From Salinispora tropica CNB-440 (lineage in GTDB: Bacteria > Actinomycetota > Actinomycetes > Mycobacteriales > Micromonosporaceae): a DNA stretch of 64,000 nucleotides. Position numbers and translations under genes: made by a program. The notes under the pieces are model-generated. The model did not search any database. It was given only the letters and a program-made list of their open reading frames with translations, and was not told the DNA's origin. Positions within the stretch are counted from its first letter, which is position 1. Each line of letters starts with the position of its first letter. Positions 18,130 through 26,240 of this stretch are shown here, one piece after another. The DNA lies in contig NC_009380.1 of NCBI RefSeq assembly GCF_000016425.1, positions 1,864,144 to 1,928,143 of the forward strand, in the 5' to 3' direction.

Positions 18130-20025
18130 TCAACCCTCGGTGATCGGTGCGCAGTTTCCCGTCTCGTACCCGCCGTTGGTGTCCTGGACCAACCCGTGCC
18201 AGTCAACCGCGATCCGTACACACACCTTGTCTGGCAGCGTCTGACCAGGAGGTGCGTAGGAGGCGATTGCTTTCCACCTGCCATCGCCCCAGGTGGCGAC
18301 GGACGGAAGCGTGTCCTCGACGTACCACAGCTCCTGGTCGGTGGCGTGGGCACCCATGACAGCCGGGTCCGGGCTGACGCCGTCGCTGCCGAAGATGTGC
18401 AGATGGAAACCGCCGTTGACGTCCAGGGTCGTGCCCTCCGGGACACCGACATCGCCCTGGATGGTGAGGGTGGAACCGTCGAAGACCGCTGTGGTCAGGC
18501 ACGCCCACCGTTTGTTGGCACGAATCGTTTCGGTGCACTGTTCGTCCCCGGGAGGCGCCGCCTCGCTGGGACCTGTCGCCGTTGCCGCCACCGCTGTGCT
18601 CTGGTCCGTCGGAGGAGCATCCTGGTGGCCGAACATCGCGTATCCGGCGCCGGCAAGTGCCAGCACCAGGGCGAGGGCCGCGGCGCCGACGGTCAGCGAC
18701 CGAGACCGTTTCGGGCGGGCTGACAGCTTCCTCGTGCTGGGAGACCGGTCGGTATCTGACTGCCGTGGGCGGCCACTTCGGCCGCCGGTGACCGCGGCCG
18801 AACCGCGGACCAGCGGTGCTGCCGCGGCCCCGATCGTCGGTGTGGCAGCGGTCGCCGACGTGTCGGCCCGGTGGACAGCTGCGGTCGGAGTAGCGAGCGG
18901 CGCTGCGGGCACCTGAGCTGGCGCCTGCCGGGGCGCAGGCGTCTGGCTGGCCGTGGCGCGGGCCAGGGCATCCGCGGCGATCCAGGCCGCCCCGAGCGCG
19001 ACCGCATGCTTCGGGTGGGTGTCCACCGCCACCGGGCGGCCCAACTCGGCGCCGACCATCTGTGCGACCAGTGGCATCCGCGACGAGCCGCCGACCAACA
19101 GAACCGAATGGAGGTCATGTGGCGTGACTCCAGCTGAGACCAACGCCCGGCGCATGGCCTCAATGGAGTCGTGGAGCGCCGGGCGTACCATCGCCTCCAG
19201 CTCGGCCCGGGTCAGTCGGACCTCGGTGGACAGGTTCGGCACCATCACCGGGATGGACACGTCGGTATCAGCGGACAGTGCTTCCTTGGCCTCGACGCAC
19301 TCGCCGCGCAACCGCCCTACCGCCGCGATCGCGGTGGGGTCGTCGTCGGCCAACTCCGCGAGCTTTCCGCCGGTCGCTGCCGCCACGTGAGCGAACACTG
19401 CCGCGTCGAAGTCGATACCGCCGAGCCGCTCGATTCCTTCTGGCTGGCCGAGGATCTCGAACCCGTCCCCGGTATGCCGAAGCACCGCCGCGTCGAACGT
19501 GCCGCCACCCAGGTCGTACACGGCCAGTGCGGCACCCCGGTCGACTCGTTCCTGCTGGGCGTACGAGACAGCCGCGGCGACCGGTTCGGTGGTGTACTCG
19601 ACCGGCTGTTCGATGCCGGCCAGCTGCACCGCCTGGCGTAACATGTCGGTCTTGTACGGTCCCCAGTTCGCCGGATGCGACAGGCAAATCCCGGCCGGCG
19701 GCTCGCCCTCACGCTGGACCACGTCGTCGACAACGGACCGAAGCAGGCGGGCCATCAGCGCCTCTGGCGAGTACGGTACCCCACCAAGCAGCAGCGGCGT
19801 GGTGTCGCCGAACCTGCGCTTGAACTCCCGCGCCACTCGGCGCGGCTCGGTCAGCCCGCGCCTGCTGGCGGTCTCCCCGACCAGGAAGGTCTCGTCGTCG
19901 CGCAGCAGCACCACCGACGGGATCACGGCGGCTCGGGTACCCAGCGGGGCGATCTCCGCACGTCCCTCCCGCCATGTCGCCGCAGCGGTGTAGGTGGTTC
20001 CCAGATCGATTCCCAGTACATACAT
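18130..20025 (-). CDS. Membrane-anchored Hsp70-family protein with extracytoplasmic domain
   Basis: 631 aa from ATG 20025 (GGAG 10 bases upstream). Residues 1-370 are an Hsp70 ATPase domain with phosphate-1 loop GIDLGTTYTAAA, phosphate-2 YDLGGGTFDAAVL and adenosine motif LLVGGSSRMPLVAQMVGAEL. The canonical peptide-binding domain is absent. Instead there is a Pro/Ala/Thr linker, a basic stretch, one membrane segment (about 446-466, VGAAALALVLALAGAGYAMF) and an outside domain of about 160 residues with four Cys (near QCTETIR, WACLTT, DKVCVRI, TGNCAP) that could form two disulfides. It is the first gene of the leftward unit and divergent from the second IniB-like gene. Confidence 0.85.
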   Translation of the reverse strand: MYVLGIDLGTTYTAAATWREGRAEIAPLGTRAAVIPSVVLLRDDETFLVGETASRRGLTEPRRVAREFKRRFGDTTPLLLGGVPYSPEALMARLLRSVVDDVVQREGEPPAGICLSHPANWGPYKTDMLRQAVQLAGIEQPVEYTTEPVAAAVSYAQQERVDRGAALAVYDLGGGTFDAAVLRHTGDGFEILGQPEGIERLGGIDFDAAVFAHVAAATGGKLAELADDDPTAIAAVGRLRGECVEAKEALSADTDVSIPVMVPNLSTEVRLTRAELEAMVRPALHDSIEAMRRALVSAGVTPHDLHSVLLVGGSSRMPLVAQMVGAELGRPVAVDTHPKHAVALGAAWIAADALARATASQTPAPRQAPAQVPAAPLATPTAAVHRADTSATAATPTIGAAAAPLVRGSAAVTGGRSGRPRQSDTDRSPSTRKLSARPKRSRSLTVGAAALALVLALAGAGYAMFGHQDAPPTDQSTAVAATATGPSEAAPPGDEQCTETIRANKRWACLTTAVFDGSTLTIQGDVGVPEGTTLDVNGGFHLHIFGSDGVSPDPAVMGAHATDQELWYVEDTLPSVATWGDGRWKAIASYAPPGQTLPDKVCVRIAVDWHGLVQDTNGGYETGNCAPITEG

Positions 20026-20233
20026 TCTTCTACTCCAGCGTTTATGCGTTGCAGGTCCACCACCCCACGCATCGCGCATCGCGCGTCGCGGTCTGACACC
20101 GTCGGCGTTTCGTGGGGCTCTGTGCACGGCTCGTGCGTCGCGGTCAGTCACCACCGCCGTCCGCGACGATTAGGGGGTAGGTCGGGGATCTCCCCGCTGC
20201 GGCATCGGCGGCATGATCCCTACAGTGGGTGGC
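20026..20233. promoter_or_regulatory. Divergent promoter region between hsp70-like and IniB-like genes
   Basis: 208 bases. GCGTCGCGGTC followed by a CACC-containing tail occurs at 20083-20100 and again at 20135-20152, a 52-bp spacing (about five helical turns), in the same orientation. Such paired sites could bind the LuxR regulator encoded next door; this is inference. Confidence 0.4.
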
Positions 20234-20875
20234 ATGGACTCGGGCAGACTTCTCGACGCGCTCGGTGACCTCGCCGGTAGCGAGAACGCCCGGCAGGAGT
20301 ACGCCGCCGACCCGGACGGCTTCCTCGGTGTCTACGGTCACCCTGGGCTGCCCGCCGACCTCGTCAACGAGGCGGTTTCCAACTATGCCGACGTGATGGA
20401 CCCGGCTCTTGCGGAACACGTCGCCCCGACAGTCATGGCCCACCGCGGCTTCAGCGACACGAACACCACGTCGGATCCCGACTCTGGTCTGGACCTGTTG
20501 GCTACCGCATCGATTGTCGACAGCGGCGATCCGACGGCGGACCTGGACGGCGACAGCGCTGCCGAGTCCAACGATCCGAGTGCCACGTACTCCGAAGAGG
20601 ACAGCGCCGTCGGAGCTGAGCCGTTGCCCGAGTCGGCCAGTGATCTGACGGACTATGCCGACCTGGCTTTCGGTTTCGGCGCGCAGGTGGATGCCGAGGA
20701 CGAACCCGACTACCGCCTGGACACCGACCCGGTGAGCACGGCGGTGGTCGTCACGGCACCCCTCACCGACATCGGTGGGACCGGCCACTCGTTGCACGAC
20801 CTGGCCAGGGTCGACGGCACCCAGCAACCAGAGGAGCCGTGGCTGGGCGACGCTTTCGACGGCGACAGCGTCTGA
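20234..20875 (+). CDS. IniB N-terminal-domain protein (second, short)
   Basis: 213 aa from ATG 20234. The first 70 residues match the IniB-type N-terminal domain (LLDALGDLAGSENARQEYAA, DPDGFLGVYGHPGLPADLV). The rest is acidic and low in complexity (Asp/Glu/Ser/Thr) without signal peptide or membrane segment. It is divergent from the hsp70-like gene and ends only 5 bases from the stop of the convergent dynamin gene. I infer a partner role with the dynamin pair and the longer IniB-like protein. Confidence 0.65.
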   Translation: MDSGRLLDALGDLAGSENARQEYAADPDGFLGVYGHPGLPADLVNEAVSNYADVMDPALAEHVAPTVMAHRGFSDTNTTSDPDSGLDLLATASIVDSGDPTADLDGDSAAESNDPSATYSEEDSAVGAEPLPESASDLTDYADLAFGFGAQVDAEDEPDYRLDTDPVSTAVVVTAPLTDIGGTGHSLHDLARVDGTQQPEEPWLGDAFDGDSV

Positions 20876-20880
20876 CCGGT

Positions 20881-22386
20881 TCATACGCCCCGGCCGCCGT
20901 CGGTCAGTGAGGCCAGCATCCCCTCGCAGGAACGGACGGCGATCCGGCCGGCAATCGTCATCTCACGGCTGGTCATCGGGCTTTCGGTCCGTATCTGCCA
21001 CCGTTCGAGCGCGGCCTGGACCGCCGATGTCAGTTCCTGCGGCGACGCGTCCGGCTCCAGACCCACGCGGACGTGCGGCGCAACACCCTGACCGCCGATG
21101 AGCCGCTCCAGGTCGTCAATGACGGCGGGCTTGCCGGTGACCCAGCCAGCCCGCACCGAGGTCAGCACCCGCAGCTCGCTGAAGGGGTGCGCACCAGCCA
21201 AAATCTCCTCCACCTCGGCGGCGATCGCCTCGCTACCTGGTGCGGGGCGGGTCCGGGTGAGGGCGTCAATGGCCAGCAGCGCCGATCGGCTCTTGAGTAC
21301 GTCGCGCCGTTCGAAGAACAGTGAGCCGAGCACAGCCCTCAGCTCGACAAGGCCACTTCGCGCGGACAGCTCGCGGGCCAGCTCGGCGGCGGTCCGCACA
21401 ATTCGCTGCCGTATGACCGCCGCCGCCAGTCGTAGGCCGAACAGGCCGAACCGTTCCAGCAGCACGTCTCGCTCGATCAGGGTCAGGCCCAGCTCCGGCA
21501 TCGACTCTCGGAACCGGTCGGCGGACAGCAGCAGCGCCTCGACATCCCGGGGTGCCAACTTCGCGACTCGTCGCAGCCGCTCCATCTCGGCCTCGGTCAG
21601 CGTTGCCGCAGTCTCCGCCAACAGGCCTGCCACGGGCACGACGGCCTGCACCATCCGGCGCATTCTCGGGTCCATTGTCAGGTGTGCGGCAATGCGCTGC
21701 GCCGACGCCATCGAATCGATCCGGCCGACACCGATCTCATCGGCACGGGACAGGACACCGATCGCGTTGATCGGATTGGGCCGCGACACCTCGCTGTCAC
21801 GAAACGCCTTGAGAAACTCCATGTCGGAGGCGTGCACGTGCCGCATGAGGTAGAGCACCGCGTCAGTTGGCATCGCCTCCTCCTCCGTGCCGTCGGCGGC
21901 GAGCAACTCCCAGGACCGTCGGGACACCCGGTCGGTCAGGGATCCGATGCCGGGGGTGTCGACCAGCGTGGTGGTCCGCAGGGCCTGCGAGGGCCAGATC
22001 ACGGTGAGATGGTCGATCTCCTCCGGTGCTCGGCCGGCGAGGTCGATCTCGATCGCGCCGTCGTCCCGACTGAACCGCAGTTGTACTGGAGGTTGGTCAG
22101 CGACGTGCGCGGTGACCCGGTAGGTGTGGCCGTCGGCGTACCAGGTCACGACGCGGGTGCACTCACCCGTGTCAGTCGGCGCCAGCCGTTCTCCGACCAG
22201 TGCGTTGAGCAGCGTCGACTTACCGGCCTTCGCGCGGCCGGCAATGGCCACCCGCAGCGGCTCGTCGAGGCGGTCGCGGATCGCAGCCAGCTGTGACTCG
22301 TCCGCCGTGCCACGGTAGATGCCGATCGCGTGGTTCAGGGCAGCGCGTGTCCGGTCCAGCAGGTTCGTTGGGATCGGCCTGGTCAT
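20881..22386 (-). CDS. Dynamin-like GTPase (IniC-type)
   Basis: 501 aa. The GTPase motifs are G1 GRAKAGKSTLLNALVG (about residue 51), G2 Thr within GECTRVVTWY, G3 DTPGIGSL and a G4-like SRADEIG. The helical remainder (about 230-501) fits the neck/trunk of bacterial dynamin-like proteins. ATG overlaps the upstream dynamin stop as ATGA, so the two are translationally coupled. Paired bacterial dynamins usually form hetero-oligomers that remodel membranes; mycobacterial IniA is reported to have membrane fission activity. There is no strong membrane segment in this partner. Confidence 0.85.
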   Translation of the reverse strand: MTRPIPTNLLDRTRAALNHAIGIYRGTADESQLAAIRDRLDEPLRVAIAGRAKAGKSTLLNALVGERLAPTDTGECTRVVTWYADGHTYRVTAHVADQPPVQLRFSRDDGAIEIDLAGRAPEEIDHLTVIWPSQALRTTTLVDTPGIGSLTDRVSRRSWELLAADGTEEEAMPTDAVLYLMRHVHASDMEFLKAFRDSEVSRPNPINAIGVLSRADEIGVGRIDSMASAQRIAAHLTMDPRMRRMVQAVVPVAGLLAETAATLTEAEMERLRRVAKLAPRDVEALLLSADRFRESMPELGLTLIERDVLLERFGLFGLRLAAAVIRQRIVRTAAELARELSARSGLVELRAVLGSLFFERRDVLKSRSALLAIDALTRTRPAPGSEAIAAEVEEILAGAHPFSELRVLTSVRAGWVTGKPAVIDDLERLIGGQGVAPHVRVGLEPDASPQELTSAVQAALERWQIRTESPMTSREMTIAGRIAVRSCEGMLASLTDGGRGV

Positions 22387-24200
22387 GCCGTACCCTCCGC
22401 GATCGCACCGGCCATCTGCCGTACCTTCGCCAGTCGAGCCAGTTCCGCATCAAGATCCCGTAGGCGGTCCGCCCGATTGGTCTTGGTGCTCTTTGCCGCG
22501 TCGGTGGCGGCCTTCAGCGCCTCGGCAGTGGACTTGTTGAGTTCCTCGGCCAAGGCGGCATAGTGGTCGCGTAGCTGTCGCTGGATCCGGCGTAGCGTGT
22601 CCCGGGAGTCTTTCCCGACGACGAAGTTGACCTCGTCGCAGTAGCGGCGCACCGAGTTCTTTGCCTGGTTGCGCCGGTTCTGCAGCTGGCGCTTCTTTTC
22701 GTCGCGCAGGCCCTTGTGGCCCATGATGAGCCCGATGCCAAGCCCGATCGGTCCCAGCCCCAGTCCCAGCAGGCTGCCGAGCATCGTGAACATCAGACCG
22801 CCGGTGTACGCGTTCTTCAACGCCACCATGGCCTGCTTTCCGACCTTCATCTTGGTCAGGTCGAGATCCTTGTGCTCGCCGGCCTGGGCCGCCAGCCGGC
22901 TCGGGTCATGGACGGCGAGCTGGTCGAGCGCCGCTCCGGACGCCTTTCGGAAGTGGTCAGCAACCTCCCAGCTGAGCTCCTCAGCGCGGTCGCGCAGCAT
23001 GGTGTAGTTCGCCAGGGCCTCCGCGGCGATTCGCGACTGTAGCCAGGTCTCCACCGAATCCCACGAGTCGGCCGGGTCGATGTCGGCGATCATGTCGTCC
23101 GAGTCCTCGACCACGTGTCGTATTCGGCTGCGCAAATCGTGATCAACATCCGCGGTCAGGTCGAGGATTCCGTCATTGAGCGTCTGGCTCCACCGGGCCG
23201 CGGCGCCGCGCAGGGCCTCGGTCCGGGCTCGGGTGGCGGCGAGGTCGTCGACGATCCGCTGTGCGGCGTCCGGGTCAGCCAGCGTCGCCCGTTCGGCCTG
23301 GAACTGGGCGCTGATCTGATCCATCACGTTCGCGACGTCCGCGGCGCATTCGGTTGCCAGACGCTGCGCTGCCGACCCGCCGACCCGGTCGGCGACAAAC
23401 GTGACCAGGTCCCCGAAGCCGGACTCGCGGTTGAGGTCCTTGTCCCCGGCAGCTACCGCACGGGAACGCAGCGTCGAGGACACCGCCATGATCGGGAAAT
23501 CGGAGCCTACGTGCCGCTGGTTGAGGTCGCGGACCTTGCGCCACGCCGGATAGAAGTCGGTCTTCGTCATGACGCAGATGACGGTGGGACACATCTCCCG
23601 AACCTGGTACAGGAAGTCGACTTCGGTGCGGGTCAGCTCCTGCGACGCGTCGGTGACGAAGACGACCGCGTTGGCCATCGAGGTTGCCGCCAGGCTGGCC
23701 GTCGCGTGGGCGGAGTTGAGGCCACCCACGCCGGGCGTGTCCACCAGGACCAGGCCACCGGCGAGCAGCTTGCGGGGCAGGCTCACCTCGACCGCGCTTG
23801 GCGGCGCGGATCCAGACCCGGCGTCGGTCTCCACCACGTGTACGCGGATATCTTCCAGCGCGATCGGTTCACGTGTCGGCGGTTCACCCTCGCGCAGCAC
23901 CACCGCGGTCACGTGCTCGCCGTAGCGCACCTGGGTGGGAGTTGCGGTGGCAGGACCGTCGTTGACCGGGCACAGATTAGTGCCGACCAGCGCGTTCACC
24001 AGGGAGCTCTTCCCCTTCTTGAACTCGCCGACCACCACCACGTGTACGTCGGTGGCGTACAGGCGGCGCCGGGCATGCCGCAGTCGGGCGGCGAGGTCTG
24101 CGCGTTGGTAGGCCTCACAGGCACGCAGGGCGTGGTCCACCAGCCGCGCTGTCCGTTCGATCACGCCCGTCGCTGCCGTCTTCGATGCCGTCATCGTCAT
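22383..24200 (-). CDS. Dynamin-like GTPase (IniA-type)
   Basis: 605 aa from ATG 24200, with GAGGAG 5-10 bases upstream. GTPase motifs: G1 VVVGEFKKGKSSLVNALVG, G2 around GPATATPTQV, G3 DTPGVGGLNS, G4 TKTDFYPAW. A hydrophobic Gly-rich hairpin near residues 465-500 (LGSLLGLGLGPIGLGIGLIM) is a likely membrane paddle, as in IniA and other bacterial dynamins. Helical segments flank it. Its stop overlaps the next dynamin start. The pair is expected to act on the inner face of the plasma membrane; envelope stress protection is inferred from the mycobacterial parallel. Confidence 0.87.
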   Translation of the reverse strand: MTMTASKTAATGVIERTARLVDHALRACEAYQRADLAARLRHARRRLYATDVHVVVVGEFKKGKSSLVNALVGTNLCPVNDGPATATPTQVRYGEHVTAVVLREGEPPTREPIALEDIRVHVVETDAGSGSAPPSAVEVSLPRKLLAGGLVLVDTPGVGGLNSAHATASLAATSMANAVVFVTDASQELTRTEVDFLYQVREMCPTVICVMTKTDFYPAWRKVRDLNQRHVGSDFPIMAVSSTLRSRAVAAGDKDLNRESGFGDLVTFVADRVGGSAAQRLATECAADVANVMDQISAQFQAERATLADPDAAQRIVDDLAATRARTEALRGAAARWSQTLNDGILDLTADVDHDLRSRIRHVVEDSDDMIADIDPADSWDSVETWLQSRIAAEALANYTMLRDRAEELSWEVADHFRKASGAALDQLAVHDPSRLAAQAGEHKDLDLTKMKVGKQAMVALKNAYTGGLMFTMLGSLLGLGLGPIGLGIGLIMGHKGLRDEKKRQLQNRRNQAKNSVRRYCDEVNFVVGKDSRDTLRRIQRQLRDHYAALAEELNKSTAEALKAATDAAKSTKTNRADRLRDLDAELARLAKVRQMAGAIAEGTA

Positions 24201-24297
24201 GCTCTCCTCGTGCCCCCAGGTGCCCGCCAACACCGCAAGCGACCTGGGTGGCGGCCGTCCGGATCAGGGATCTGCACGGCCCGCAGTGCGCAGCTCA

Positions 24298-24921
24298 TCA
24301 GGCCAGACGAATGTCGCTGCCCTCGACGACGACGTCACGTGGGTCGAGGCTGCGGGGAGCTGGCCCGCCCACGACAGAGCCGTCGGCTACCGAGAACCTG
24401 CTGCCGTGGCAGGGACAGTTGATCGTCCCGTCGGACACCTCGGCCACGGTGCAGCCCTGGTGCGTACAGGTCGCCGAGAATCCCTTGAACGTGCCCTCCT
24501 GCGGTTGGGTGATGACCACCCCGGCGTCGGCGAGGATCGTGCCGCCGCCGACCGGGACGTCGGTAGCCTGTGCCAGCACCTGCCCGCCGCTGGCGGCGTC
24601 TCCCGCGTCGCTGCCCACTGCCGTGCCGTCACCACCACCGGTGTTCCCTCCGCCGTTCGTGGCCGGTGCGGAGCTGTCGTAGGTGGCACAACCGCTCAAG
24701 ACGACCGCCCCGGTCGCGCCCACTCCGGCGAGTAGCCGCCGCCGCGACGAGCATGCTCCTGGTCGCCCGCGGTCCTGACCGTCGAGTGGGCCGGGGCGAG
24801 TGGTCACGTCTGGGCCCAGGCCGTCGGGGCCGTACGCCTCGCTGCCGACCTCGGCCGCCGGCCGGCCGTTGCGGGCCAGTTCGCCACCGGGCCTGCCGGC
24901 GGCCGTCCTCGATTCGCTCAC
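24298..24921 (-). CDS. Rieske [2Fe-2S] protein, Tat-exported lipoprotein-like
   Basis: 207 aa from GTG 24921, overlapping the upstream gene stop as GTGA. An unusually long N-terminus (about 45 residues) precedes a twin-arginine-like signal [19 protein letters not shown] and a lipobox-like LSGC. The Rieske cluster ligands are CTHQGCTV and [13 protein letters not shown] (Cys-x-His and Cys-x-x-His), followed by GPAPRSLDP. It should carry a 2Fe-2S cluster outside the membrane and exchange electrons with the multi-pass membrane protein encoded upstream. It is not part of an obvious bc1 operon. Confidence 0.88.
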   Translation of the reverse strand: MSESRTAAGRPGGELARNGRPAAEVGSEAYGPDGLGPDVTTRPGPLDGQDRGRPGACSSRRRLLAGVGATGAVVLSGCATYDSSAPATNGGGNTGGGDGTAVGSDAGDAASGGQVLAQATDVPVGGGTILADAGVVITQPQEGTFKGFSATCTHQGCTVAEVSDGTINCPCHGSRFSVADGSVVGGPAPRSLDPRDVVVEGSDIRLA

Positions 24922-25517
24922 AGCGTGACTCCGATCGTGGTGAAGTACCAGAACGACGACGTCAACCACAGCGCAATCAGCGCGGTGAACACGGTGCCGC
25001 CCAGCACCGGCAGGACCCAGCCCCGCAGGCCGGGCTTCGGTAGGGCGAGCATCTTGACGGTGAAAGCGCCGAAGAAGAAGCAGCCGAGCAGCCCGTGCGT
25101 CACGACGCGCGTGTCGTAGGTGGCGAAGCCCAGTGCGTACAGGCAGTGAATCGCCACGGGGACGGCGAGCAGGAACGCCAGTCGCCCCGACCACCGATGT
25201 ACGGGGGCGGCCCAGGCGGGAGTCGGTGAGCCGAGTCTGCCCCACATCGACAGCGCGGACAGCAGCTGTGCCACCGCGAGCACGGCCACGCCGGTAGCGA
25301 GCCACACCTTGACTGTCTGCGGGCTGGAGAATCCGCCCACGTTCACCGCGACACCGGTTGGCTCGTGCAGACTGCCGTAGACCCCGAGGGTCACCGCGAC
25401 CGTGGCGCCGATCAGGAACGGGACGCCGAGCAGCGCCAGCTGGCTGGTGCCGGCGGTGCGCCCCGCGTCCTCGTCGACGGTGTGGTTCGTCGTAGTTTCG
25501 TTGGCGGGGGTGGTCAC
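24918..25517 (-). CDS. Multi-pass membrane protein, DUF6529-like (cytochrome b561/ferric-reductase-like)
   Basis: 199 aa from GTG 25517, coupled to the gene before it (GTGA) and the one after (GTGA). About five hydrophobic segments follow a 30-residue hydrophilic N-terminus. His residues inside or next to helices ([35 protein letters not shown]) could ligate haem in the manner of cytochrome b561 or ferric-reductase domains. I recall this type (DUF6529) next to Rieske proteins in actinobacteria. A role as the membrane electron carrier for the Rieske partner is inferred. Confidence 0.7.
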   Translation of the reverse strand: MTTPANETTTNHTVDEDAGRTAGTSQLALLGVPFLIGATVAVTLGVYGSLHEPTGVAVNVGGFSSPQTVKVWLATGVAVLAVAQLLSALSMWGRLGSPTPAWAAPVHRWSGRLAFLLAVPVAIHCLYALGFATYDTRVVTHGLLGCFFFGAFTVKMLALPKPGLRGWVLPVLGGTVFTALIALWLTSSFWYFTTIGVTL

Positions 25518-26158
25518 GACAACTCCCTGGGTCGGGTCGGGTTGAGCACATCGCCGTCGACGGTGACCCGGCCGGTGGCGGTGTCCAGCGGCGGCGCGGG
25601 TTGGGCGATACCGTCCACAGTGACCAGGCCGACCTGGGTGCCATCGGCGAGCACGATCCACCCGCCGTCGACCTGCGCGCCGCGCACCGTCGCGGTGGCC
25701 CGGTAGAGCCCGGATGGCGCCGCGACCGCGTTCACCGTGAACGGTAGGTCTTCGTTGTCGATCGTGATGTGGCCGCTGGCTCGTCCCTCGCTGAACGTGC
25801 CGCTGAGCGTCTCGCCGTCACGGCCAGCCAGGTCGAGTTGTCCCCTCGCGGCGGTGCCCTGGAGCCATGCCTCGATTTCGGCACCGTCACACAGGTAGGC
25901 CACCGCGACGCTGTCTTGTACCGAGATCGCCAGGGTTCCGGCGGTCAGTCGCCCAGCCCAGGTGGCGTTGACGGGTGCTTCGGTCGGGGACGGGGATGAC
26001 GACGGTGAGGCGGATGGTCCTGTGCTGGCGGTCGCGCTGGGAGCGGCGGCCGGAGCTGGTGGTTCGTCGTTTCCACCGGTGGCGTGCACGCTCAGTGCGA
26101 GGACAACCGCGCCGAGCGTCACGCCACCGAGCAGTGTCAGCAGCGGAGTGGTCTTCAC
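25514..26158 (-). CDS. Exported protein of unknown function, first gene of the Rieske operon
   Basis: 214 aa. The N-terminus is a signal or single anchor ([20 protein letters not shown]), then a Pro/Ala/Ser/Thr spacer (about 30-62) and a beta-rich domain with many Gly/Thr turns ([35 protein letters not shown]). I do not recognise the family. It is coupled to the DUF6529-like protein by GTGA overlap, so the three probably form one extracytoplasmic redox complex. The gene is divergent from the adenylate cyclase. Confidence 0.7.
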   Translation of the reverse strand: MKTTPLLTLLGGVTLGAVVLALSVHATGGNDEPPAPAAAPSATASTGPSASPSSSPSPTEAPVNATWAGRLTAGTLAISVQDSVAVAYLCDGAEIEAWLQGTAARGQLDLAGRDGETLSGTFSEGRASGHITIDNEDLPFTVNAVAAPSGLYRATATVRGAQVDGGWIVLADGTQVGLVTVDGIAQPAPPLDTATGRVTVDGDVLNPTRPRELS

Positions 26159-26240
26159 GGCGACAAGTCAACGCCAGTCCGGCGCGGCAGTCTGTGTACA
26201 AGTACCCATAGCCGACCGACGGCCGCTGACAACGCCACGT

